Assembly: GCA_029204045.2 (NCBI GenBank)
Contig: CM055069.1
Coordinates: 25,400,825 to 25,464,824, forward strand
DNA length: 64,000 nt
Direction: 5' to 3'
Source: Tillandsia leiboldiana
Lineage: Eukaryota > Streptophyta > Magnoliopsida > Poales > Bromeliaceae
Below, one piece after another: positions 24,336-33,903 of this stretch. Under the pieces are notes generated by a model. That model did no database searches, was not told where the DNA came from, and saw only the letters and a program-made list of their open reading frames with translations. The stretch's first letter is position 1; each line of letters begins with the position of its first letter. The translations under genes and the position numbers were made by a program.

Positions 24336-25949
24336 TTGGTTTTTTTTTTTCTTTTTTTTTTCTTTTTAAATCACGCGTAGAGTATTTTTTTGTTATTTTT
24401 TAAAAAACCACATGTTGTACGGTACATATTTTTTATTTTTTTGTTTTAATCTTTAAGAGATTTAGGTTATTTTGTTCACTAACTAATTTAGGTTGTTAGT
24501 AAATGTGAGTATCTTTAAGAGATTTAGATTATTATTATTTACTAAATAATATAAAAAAGTAAAGAGATAAGATAAAATGAGAATGTGGTTATAAATCAGA
24601 TCTTTAAAAGATTTAAGTTGTTATTATTCACTAACTAATAGCAATCTAAATCTTTTAAAGATTTAGGTTTTATGATTAAAAATATTTTTTATCTCTTTTC
24701 CTTCTTATATAGTTAATAAATAATAACAATCTAAATATTTTAAAAATCTAATCGGTACCCACATTCTCATTTTATCTTATCTTCCTACAATAAGAACCTA
24801 AATCTCTTAAAAATCTGACTCGTACCCACATTCCCATTTTATTTACGTATCTCTCTGTATTTTTTTTTGAAATTAACTTAATCATGAAAATTATAGCTAA
24901 AGGCGGTCCACCGTTTTTAGAAGGCGGTGAGCCTTCTGTATGTAGCGCTAATATGGCAAGCTAATATGGCAAAAATAGGGTTACCTTTACAAATAAAATT
25001 TTGATAAGATTATTTCGCAAATTATAAAATTTTAGAGGGTTATTTTGAAAAAAACTCCATTGTACTTTATATATATAAAAAATTATCAATATGTTAATTG
25101 GTGAGTATAGTAAGCTATATATAGCCAATATTCATAATTTTTTGACTAAACATTTCAAAACAATATTATAAGAGCTTATTGGAAACAAAAAAAATAAAAA
25201 AAAACCGTGCCAGAGTGTGCCACTGGGAGGTCATGCGTATCCATCGGCACGCAAGTGTGCCACTTGTCAGCACGGAAGCGTACCCATACCGTACCGTGCC
25301 AGGCGGCGAGCGGACACCCCCGTGCCACGGCACTTAATTCCTTGCTAAATACCAACATATATTTTATTTAAAAATTGAAGTTAAAAAATTAAATTTAATT
25401 TCAAAGCAAAACTATAAAATATAGTTGAAATACTTTCGAAGAAATGGGTGATTGGGCGATTCCCATTCCACACAGAAATCAAAATTTGAATGGGACTCCC
25501 ATGTACGAAACATCCCACAAACAGTCTATTCCTGTTACTATTCCTAGGTGAAAAAGGGGCAAACCAAGCACACCCTAGATTTCAACATGGGTTGGATATT
25601 ACCCGAGACATTGTGCTAGCAAAAACCCTAATCCCAAATCAACACGAAGGAGAAAAATGAAATCTTCGGCTTCGATTCCACAAAGCTCTGACACCAAATA
25701 AGTAGAAATCTCTTCTTTATCGAAGAAAAGAGCCAACAAGGTAAAAACCCTAACTTTTCTTTAATTGATGAAATTAATCGACGCAAACAAAAAGAAAAGT
25801 TTAGCCTTTTATTTATAAGCATCTAGAAACCCTACTTCGACTATGAATACTAATCTCATACGAATCAAAGTAAATAACTTATAATAATCTTAAGAAAAGA
25901 AAAAATTAAAATAGAAGCCTAATTCTAATACGAATAGATGATTGTAACA

Positions 25950-26287
25950 CTTATTCAATAGAAGGGATAAAATGATATATACAGCACAAAAGGTCCTTAC
26001 AAAAGATACTACAGCAGCCCTGTGAAAGATAATCAAAGGCTCTGGTAATTTAGCCATCAAACATTGAACAAGTATGTTTTATCATGGCACCAAAAAGTGA
26101 CCTGCATGAAAACTTACTCAACCCAATGAGTACCATTAGAATAGAACAGTACACCGGTTATTCTTAAACATAGTCGGAAACACGAACTGGTGTAAGTAGA
26201 TGTGACTAACTACAGGAATTCTATTCTCTTAAACTGGGATGTGCATCAACTTGTATAAGGTGAACATCAATCTGCTAAAAGACAATT
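25950..26287. other. intron sequence, unclassified
   Basis: A 338-bp stretch of ordinary composition between two LTR elements. Nothing recognisable. Confidence 0.5.
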
Positions 26288-28923
26288 TGATGCAGGACAA
26301 ATTAGGATAATCCTAATCTATCTTGCTAAAGATGAGCCCAAAATATTTTAAAACCAAATTTAGAATTTTTAGAAAATTTAGATTAATGAATTTTAAATCA
26401 GCTTTAGGAATTAAAGAAAAAAGATTTTAAAGAAAAAATCAGAAAAAAAGTTGAGAGACAATAAAGACGATAGAACAGATAAGATGAGAAAAGAAAGAAA
26501 AGATAAAACCTTTAGGAAGAAGAATTTTGCCGGCGCACACGACAGGGAAGTTGTAAAGGAGAAAAAGATACCATGATCGCAGTCAAAACACAAAGCTCAA
26601 ATTTTATTCCATCATCACTCGTCTTTTAAATTACAAGACATTGGCCATATTTATAGTCGTCAATCTATAACCCTAATCTAAAACAAATACCATGGATTTA
26701 GGAATTTTTTCTAAACCGAACATATCTAAAATAAATCTAAACAATATTCCTAAATTTTTAAGGATTTATTCCTGATAAATCTTAAAATTTATAAAAAAAA
26801 CAACCAAAACAAATTAACAAACTGAATAATTCCGAAAACTAGAAAAAAATTTAAATCTAAATGAATCAATCCTATCCACATCCGATTCTGCATCGCTTCC
26901 GTTAATAACAATAGAATGCTAATACATCCGATCATCGAAAAGATGAAGTGGTGCAATCCAATGCCTGCATCTCGAAGAATCTTCATCGGTAGCATCTTAA
27001 TTACAACATTATAGGAAAAAGGATCGGCGTCCAGAAGTTTTACATAACTTGATTTATGTAGAAGTAAAGAAACGGATGTACACTGTAACTGTATCCGTGT
27101 TTGCAAACTCTTTTCCGATGGTGAAAGTGGAGACTTCTCAATTGTTGGTGGTGGTTGAATAGTCGATGCCCTTACAAACTTTTGAGATGGCTTCGAAATT
27201 GGTGGAGACGACAGAGACAGAGAAGGATTAGAAACGATTGGAGTTGACGGTATGACAGGAGGTGAAACCCGGATAGAAAAATGATTGTTGGACGAGAATT
27301 CGAGGGCGGTGGAGGTTTATGAAGGGTTATGTTTAGGACAAGTTGTCTTATTTCGGCTAATTGTTGATTGTTTTGAACCAAGTTCAAATTTATTTGGTTA
27401 TGTGCAGCTTGAAGAGATTGCAAATCAGTTTCTAACTATTCGAAACGTGTTGATAGAAAGCTCAAAATTTTCAAACATTAAACTAAGTTTTGCGTTTGTC
27501 GACATTTTGAAAATTTATTTATATCAAATTTTGGCTCCTATACCAAAACTGATGTAGGATAAATTAGAAAAATCCTAATCTATCTTGCTAGTATAAGCCC
27601 AAAATATTTTAAAATCAAATTTAGAATTTTTAAAAAATTTAGATTAATTTTCAGTTTTTCTTTTTAAAAAAAACAATGAATTTTAAATCAACTTTAGGAA
27701 TTAAAGAAAAAAGATTTTACAGAAAAAATCAGAAGGAAGGTTGAGAGAGAATAAAGAAGATAAAAAAAAAAAAAAGATGAGAAAAGAAGAAAAAATAGAA
27801 CCTTTAGAAAGAAGAATTTTGCTGACACACACGGCAGGAAAGGAGTAAAGGAGGAAGAGATAGTATGACCGCATGCAAAACACAAAGCCCAAATTTTATT
27901 CCATTATCACTTGTTTTTTAAATTACAAGGCATTGGCTATATTTATAGCCGTCAATCTATAACCCTAATCTAAAACAAATCCCATGGATTTAGGGATCTT
28001 TTCTAAACCAAACATATCTTAAAAAATCTAAACCATATCCCTAATTTTTAGGAATTTATTTATGATAAATCTTAAAAATAAAAAAAAAACAACCAAAACA
28101 AATTAACAAACCGAATAATTCCAAAAATTAGAAAAAAAAAATTAAAATCTAAACGAATCGATCCTATCCGGGTTTTTTTTTGCAATTAGCCGTTTAAAAA
28201 AAATTATTTTAAAAAAAACCCTGCAAAATTATAATTTGCAAAAATAGCCCAATGCCTGCCATGCGTGCGCCACGTGTGCGCCACGCGGGCAGGCAGGGTG
28301 CTGTGGTCCACTTTCTACTAAACATGGGGAACCATTCCTCGTGTTTAGACACGAGGAATGGTTTACCGTGTCCAAACACGCCGTGTTTGGACACGGTAAA
28401 CCATTCCCCGTGTTCTTTCTTTTACCCAGCCACTTAGAAGAATTCTTTTAAATTTCAATTTATACAATTTTCAAATATAGAGAATGCAAACAAACTTTGA
28501 AACAACAATTAAATACAATAATGAATAGTATGAACAATCGATACTTGATGAATATCACATCACTTCACATCAATACGAATATAACAATACATATACAAAA
28601 GGATGTCATGAAAGAATAGAATATGGATAAAAAATAAATACAAATCGATAAAAGATAATACAGAGAGAGAGTGAGACAGTGAGAAGAAAGGGGAAGAAGA
28701 AAGGGGTTCGTATATTGTATCGAACACGGTGAATCATTCACCGTGTTCAACTTACTGCACCACAGCACCCAACCCGCCCGCGTGGCACACACGTGGCGAA
28801 CACGTGGCAGGCATAGGGCCATTTTTGCAAATTATAATTTTATAGGGCCATTTTTAAAATAAAACTTTTTTAGAGGACTAATTGCAAAAAAAAACCATCC
28901 TATCCACATCCGATTCTGCATCA
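26288..28923 (-). mobile_element. small non-autonomous LTR retrotransposon, TSD CAATT
   Basis: LTRs at 26288-26895 and 27550-28923 (the latter enlarged by a MITE) start TGATG-AGGA and end CTGCATC(A). CAATT flanks both sides (26283-26287 and 28924-28928). TGGCTCCTATACCA (27532-27545), beside the right LTR, is the complement of a tRNA-Met-type primer binding site, so the element reads on the minus strand. The internal part is only about 650 bp. An open frame at 27172-27423 (-) with LAEIRQLV resembles the start of a Ty3 gag; there is no pol. It therefore depends on enzymes from elsewhere. Confidence 0.85.
28170..28896. mobile_element. MULE-type MITE, 9-bp TSD ATCCTATCC
   Basis: A 727-bp insertion in the right LTR of the element above. 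ATCCTATCC flanks both sides (28161-28169 and 28897-28905), the duplication size of Mutator-like elements. Terminal inverted repeats of about 80 bp begin GGGTTTTTTTTTGCAATTAG. The interior contains large perfect palindromes (28332-28361, 28355-28407, 28722-28748). Confidence 0.92.
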
Positions 28924-29202
28924 CAATTCTTTAAGAAAATAGAAATATTGATATAGCAAGTGCTTATCCGATTTGAAGCAAGCATATTAGTAAGCCGAGT
29001 AAGTTACAAAAGTTATATGTATCAATATTAGATATATCTATTCAGATAAATGACTGCAAATAACCATAATGAACAATTCACACATCATCACATAATTATA
29101 AGCTTGATTGCACTTAATGAGGTTTGAAATAAATATTTGTGTGTCAACTCTGACAAAAGTATCATTGCCAGGTAGTATTATCCATAGTAAATGAAAAATT
29201 AC

Positions 29203-29250
29203 CTTTGATATCTTCACCCGTTCTTCCAACCATCTTCTGACTTCTTCAAC
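29203..29250 (-). CDS. RAD17: RAD17 micro-exon (16 codons)
   Basis: A 48-nt exon in phase 0 at both ends, encoding VEEVRRWLEERVKISK. It is bounded by TATAACAG on its 5' side and AAG|GTAATT on its 3' side. It fits the stretch between the HKKKV motif and Walker A in plant RAD17 proteins. It sits between two introns of about 13.6 kb each, so this small exon is isolated by some 27 kb of transposon-rich DNA. The match is short, but the frame, phase, splice sites and order all agree. Confidence 0.88.
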
Positions 29251-30045
29251 CTGTTATACGATGGTTAAAGAAAGAAAAACTTTCGAAGATACATCTTCCA
29301 CTAATAAAGTTTGAAAAGAAGAAAACTTTTATAATTGTCATAAACTAAATAGCTATTTCGACAACATCTTGGGCAGGTTTGAGCTTCTTACCTTAAAGTA
29401 GAGTTAGTAGAAATTGAAGGACACTAAGACCGGAAGTTTAAAATAATGAACCAGCATGAGGGTATTACTTGATGAGGAAAAATACACATAAGATGGACAA
29501 TGGAAATGGTAAATGAAAAGCATCAAAGTTACACTTGATCATAACCCAGCTGATCCAAGGGCATTTTAATTCGGAAACTGAATAGTATTTTAATCAAAGA
29601 TTTTTCCCAGTTTAAGATCAGCATATGCAAGTACAAGCATGGAGTGCCGACACATCGTATCAATTCAAACTTCATAATAAATCCTCAATTCAAACTTCAT
29701 AATAAATCCTCAAGGCAATGTGTCAGTGTTTACAAACATAAGACAACAGTTTCTGGTGATCTCTGGCATCATATGAAGCCAGCATGCATTTACTATTACC
29801 TTACATTCACTGCTCTGGAAATGCTCGTCACCAAATTTAAATCTTAGATGGTTCTTAAAGATCTCTTGCATATCTCAAAGTTGTAACTCAGAATATGTAA
29901 ATCAATTTGTAATTCAAAGTCTTCCCAATTACTTGGATTCATCCTGATGCAACTGAATTTGATAATCAGGTTAGTTTAAGGTCAACTGAATAGATTCTCC
30001 AAACAATGAGAAACCGAAGCATATATGGTTAATATAGAAATCTTG
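29251..30045. other. RAD17 intron sequence, unclassified
   Basis: First 795 bp of the 13.6-kb intron (29251-42841). Ordinary AT-rich intron sequence; a short direct repeat (ATTCAAACTTCATAATAAATC) occurs at about 29664 and 29690. Confidence 0.55.
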
Positions 30046-31782
30046 TGTGACGCCCCGCTCCCCAGGGAAATCACCCACCCTAGAACTATTCTAGCCCAGC
30101 ACACTTAACCCTCTTAACCTCTCGAGCCTAACCACCATTCAAAATACTATAGCCGGATTAAGAGGTTTAGCCCTCTTATATCTTATATGTAGGACTATTC
30201 CAAATCTTGGGGGTGTCACATTTCTTCCCTCTTTAAGCCCTAACGTTCTCGTCAAGCTCTAGCACACTCACAAGTACCGGACAATGTGAGACTCGTCTCG
30301 CTAGCAATGTCATTCAAACTCTGGCTTAATCTTTCATTCTTAAACTCTGGCTTAGCCTGTTATTCAGACCCTAGTTCAGCACAAACTCATCTCAAATTTT
30401 TGGCTGATAATTGGCTCTGATACCAACTATGACGCCTCACTTTCCGAGGGGGTTACCTATCCTAAGACTACTCTAGCCCTAGCACGCTTAACCCTCTTAA
30501 CCCCTTGGGCTTGACCACCGTCCAAAATGCTATAGCCATGTTACAAGGTTTAGCCTTATTGTAGGGTTATTTACAAAATTAATCATCCTTAAATTTTTTT
30601 TTTATAAAAATAGACTTGTAAAAAATTTATTTGTAAAAATAAGCCTGTGGGGTTCAGAGAGGCTAAATGCGATGAATCATTCACCGCTTTATGGTTCACC
30701 GCATTTAAAAAAAATTCCTAGGCCCATAAAAGCGGTGAACCATTCACCGCGTATTAATGGAAATTTTGTTTTTCTAGTCTTTATTTTAAAAATATTTCTA
30801 ATCTCTTATTTGAATGATTAGAAAAAAATAATAATAAAATTAATATTTTATTATTAGGAGAAAAATAAAAGAGAGAAAATTATTTAATAATAATAATATT
30901 AATAATTATAATAAAAATAATTTTATTATAATAATTATTATTTTATTATGATTACGAATTGATATAACTAAAAAATATATAAAATATAAAGACAATATAA
31001 TTATACAATATTTATAAATAAAAATGATAAAATAATAACCGAAAATGTCCCTATCCAAGATCAAGCAAGTAATATTAAGTTTATCCATATTATTTTATTT
31101 ATTACTTAAAAATATTATGAAATATTGTTCATAATATATATTTTTTTTATACATATATTTTACGATAATATAAAATAATTTTTCATAGTAATATTATACA
31201 CAGTAATATTTTTTATCTGAAATAAAAAGTAATGCAAAAATTATATATAAAAAAAAATGATGGCCTGTGAAAGAGAGAAAAATAAATTTTTTCTCTTAAT
31301 TAACATATAATTTTATATAAATATTATTAAACTATATTTTTTCTCTAATCTATTAAAATAAGATTAGATTAGAAAAAATATTTAGAAAGAATGTTAAATT
31401 GAGAATATTTTTTTAATAAGGGTAAATAGGATATTATAAATTTTAAATTAAAGCGGTGAATAATTTTTATAAAAGCTTAAATTTTTGAAATACGGTGTAT
31501 GGCTCACCGCATTTAAAAGCGGTGAACGGTTTATCGCATTTAAAAGCGGTAAACGGTTTACCGCATTTAAAAGTGGTGAACCATTCACCGCTTTTCTAAA
31601 ATTTTATAAAATTTTAAATTCTCTAAATGCGGTGAATGGTTTTACCGCATTTGTAAGACTATTTTTATAAAAAAAAAATTAAGAGGGCTATTTTTAAAAT
31701 AATAATATTTTATAACATTATTTATAAAAAAAATTCCTTATTGTATCTTATATTAGGACTACTCCAAATCCTAGGGGTGTTC
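30046..31782 (-). mobile_element. TRIM retrotransposon (second type), split by a MITE
   Basis: Terminal direct repeats of about 175 bp: left 30046-30220, right starting at 30428, broken at 30561 and resuming at 31744. TGGCTCTGATACCA (30412-30425), 2 bp from the right repeat, is the complement of a perfect tRNA-Met primer binding site. A pyrimidine-rich tract after 30220 is the complement of the polypurine tract. There is no coding capacity. The right end is degenerate. Confidence 0.82.
30562..31735. mobile_element. MULE-type MITE with repeated GCGGTGAAC palindromes
   Basis: Inserted in the TRIM; CCTTATTG repeats on both sides (30554-30561 and 31736-31743), 9 bp with one mismatch if extended. 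The sub-terminal AGGGCTATTTTTAAAATAA resembles the end of the MITE at 28170-28896. Inside, GGTGAACCATTCACCGC recurs at about 30733 and 31574. Units of about 28 bp (GCGGT-AACGGTTTA-CGC then ATTTAAAA) are in tandem at 31510-31600. An open frame through these units is not a gene. Confidence 0.75.
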
Positions 31783-32079
31783 TGCTCCACTAGAATTTTA
31801 TAGGATAATAACTTATTATATTATATTTAAGTGTACACTGTTCACATTTTAGAGAATCCATATTAATGTATGAATTAACAATAATATTAAATACATGAGC
31901 ATGAATACAGTTGACAAAGAGACTGGGAACCCTCGTTCAAGATGCAAGATAAAACCGTATTTCCTCTCCCAAAGGTAAAACTGTATTTCCTCTCCCAAAG
32001 GTAAAACTTGAATTACATGGGGATACTAGAAGTTGAAACTAGTGATGATCTCTCAATCAACTAAATTGGACAATCAAAA

Positions 32080-32552
32080 TGTAACGACCCGGCCCACTAG
32101 CAATAATAACTCGTTGGGCTCAAACCACCTCCGAAAATGCTTAAACCCAGTTATTATTACTAGTGTCCATGTCTCATATAAATCCAATCACAATTCCATC
32201 TACATCCGATGTGGGACTATTGGGGGCGTCACAGACTCCCCCCGTTTAGGCCTGACGTCCTCGTCAGCCCAAACACACACACAGCAGTCCAAGATCACCA
32301 GGCGATGTGAGACTTGTCTCGCTAGCCCTGTCATCTAGACCCAGGCTCAGCCGAGACTCGTCGCACACTTCCGGTTGGTTATTGGCTCTGATACCAAATG
32401 TAACGATCCGGCCCACTAGCAATAATAACTTGTTGGGCCTAAACCATAGCCCAAAATGCTTAAGCCCAGTTATTATTACTAGTGTCCATATCTCATATAA
32501 ATCCAATCACAATTCCATCCACATCCGATGTGGGACTATTGGGGGCGTCACA
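32080..32552 (-). mobile_element. TRIM retrotransposon, TSD CAAAA
   Basis: A 473-bp element with 154-bp terminal direct repeats (32080-32233 and 32399-32552) and CAAAA on both sides (32075-32079 and 32553-32557). TGGCTCTGATACCA (32383-32396) is the complement of the primer binding site, 2 bp from the right repeat. ACTCCCCCCGTTT after the left repeat is the complement of the polypurine tract. It has no open frame of its own. A second copy is at 51166-51638. Confidence 0.95.
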
Positions 32553-32782
32553 CAAAAGTGCAAGATCTTCATAGATTAAGGCTTTATATGGTACTGCTTT
32601 AGTTTTTAATCGTTCAAAACCTTTGCTGATTCTGTCCATATCTCATATAAATCCAATCACAATTCCATCCACATCCGATGTGGGACTATTGGGGGCGTCA
32701 CACAAAAGTGCAAGATCTTCATAGATTAAGGCTTCATATGGTACTGCTTTAGTTTTTAATCGTTCAAAACCTTTGCTGATTC
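32483..32782. repeat. 150-bp tandem duplication including part of a TRIM repeat
   Basis: 32483-32632 is repeated almost exactly at 32633-32782. The unit contains the last 70 bp of the TRIM terminal repeat plus flanking intron. It arose after the TRIM inserted. Confidence 0.93.
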
Positions 32783-33467
32783 TGTCAATTTGGAATAGAA
32801 CTGTGGAAGTAAAACAACTGCCTTAAATAAGTGTTGTTTACATAAGTGCTGTTCATTTTAAGATATTGGTTTCTGAGCAAGCAGTAGCATAGTGGTGCAC
32901 CGGCTTTCGCTGAAGTAGCAAAGTGCGGCTAAGTCACCTTGAACATATTTAAAAACATGATAAAAAAGAGTTTAGAGCAAGTTTGGTTAGAAGCAAAATG
33001 CATTTGGACAAAAGTTGAGTCGGAAACGCACGAGAAAGGCTCAGTCTAGAAATTTTGAGATCTTTCGGGCGCCCTAAACAGGGTCAGGTGCCCGGCGCTA
33101 CAGTTGTGATGACCCGAATTCCCACATAGACTTTACAGTGTGATTAGCGGCTTCTGGAGGTTTACTCTGTGTGTTAGAGGTGTCTGTGCGCGAATCGGAA
33201 TCAAGGAATGGACCCCGCGCGAAAAAGGATCAGGTTTACCCTTTTTGGATGCTTTCGCCGAAATTGTAAAAGCGGATTTTCGCGAAACGGATTGCGGATT
33301 TGGATTCAGCGCGCGAAAACGGTCAAGATTGGCTATTTACTCGTATTTTTCGGAGTCTGGACACCTGAAAATGGACAACCGGAAGTTTTCAGTGTTTTCG
33401 GGTGCACGGGGGGGACGGGAGTGGCCCGGGCAGGCCGGGCAGGCGCGGTGTAGGAGGATGGGTGTGC

Positions 33468-33709
33468 CACGTGGCGGCTTTCTATTGGCGCGCTTTGGAC
33501 ACGTGGCAGCAGCGGTTTGGCGGGTGCAGCCGACGCGGTGCGCGCAGCGCGGCGAGGGATGGCCAGGACACGCGTCAGCGCGTGGTAGGGTTGAGCGGCG
33601 CGGGCGCCGAGTGGATCAGGGCGCCACGTGGCAACCTCCCATTGGCGGAGCGCGATTGCGCTGTCGGGCCTGGATTGGATAAGGTCGCCATGTGGCGGCC
33701 GCTGATTGG
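33468..33709 (+). promoter_or_regulatory. composite G-box/CCAAT sites in U3, LTR copy 1
   Basis: Four sites, each a G-box-like hexamer, exactly 10 bp, then an inverted CCAAT box or a one-base variant: CACGTG 33468/ATTGG 33484; CACGTG 33500/TTTGG 33516; CACGTG 33625/ATTGG 33641; CATGTG 33689/ATTGG 33705. They lie about 190-430 bp upstream of the TATA box. Confidence 0.8.
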
Positions 33710-33895
33710 AGGAGGCGTTGACCGGGGCGCGGGCGCGGAGCGGGCGATGCGTAGCGCGGATCGGGCGACACGTGGCAGATCGGGCGGCCCAGGAAGTTTC
33801 GGGCGGTCGTCGAGCGCGGACCGTTGGGACTTTCGGGCGCCCGAAAGTCCCCCCTGCGCTCGAAAGTTGGGCCATTTTCAAGAATTCTTGTGGGC

Positions 33896-33903
33896 TATAT
33901 ATT
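33896..33903 (+). promoter_or_regulatory. LTR TATA box
   Basis: TATATATT in the same position as TATAAATAG in the two sister LTRs (37621-37629 and 48382-48390). Confidence 0.75.

Larger units (their letters stand above)
20521..25346. mobile_element. DNA transposon with long (about 140 bp) inverted ends
   Basis: The left end (20521-20563, resuming at 22826-22930) is matched in inverse at 25207-25346. Shared strings include AAGGAAT-AAGTGCCGTGGC, CCTGGCACG, GGATACGCATGACC and CCCAGTGGCAC. The match becomes clear only when the solo LTR 20564-22825 is removed. The interior is AT-rich with GC-rich palindromes and has no transposase, so the element is non-autonomous. The long inverted ends suggest a MULE-like family, but I see no 9-bp duplication. 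Confidence 0.65.
16922..25949 (-). mobile_element. deleted Ty3-type LTR retrotransposon with nested insertions
   Basis: Two similar copies of about 250 bp face the same way at 16922-17171 and 25699-25949, sharing ATGAATAGATGATTGTAA-like ends and a GTAAAAA-CCTAAC block. Just left of the right-hand copy, GCTCTGACACCA (25685-25696) is the complement of a tRNA-Met-type primer binding site, so the element reads on the minus strand. Between them lie a gag-like remnant (19270-19660) and a chromodomain remnant (18062-18334), in the order expected. Most of pol is gone. Insertions inside: a MITE, a 345-bp TIR repeat and the 20521-25346 transposon. No TSD is established. Confidence 0.6.
15635..29202. 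other. RAD17 giant intron (about 13.6 kb)
   Basis: Intron between the 16-codon exon and the Walker A exon. It contains a MITE, a deleted Ty3 element carrying a nested TIR transposon and solo LTR, and a small LTR element carrying a MULE-type MITE. Confidence 0.88.
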
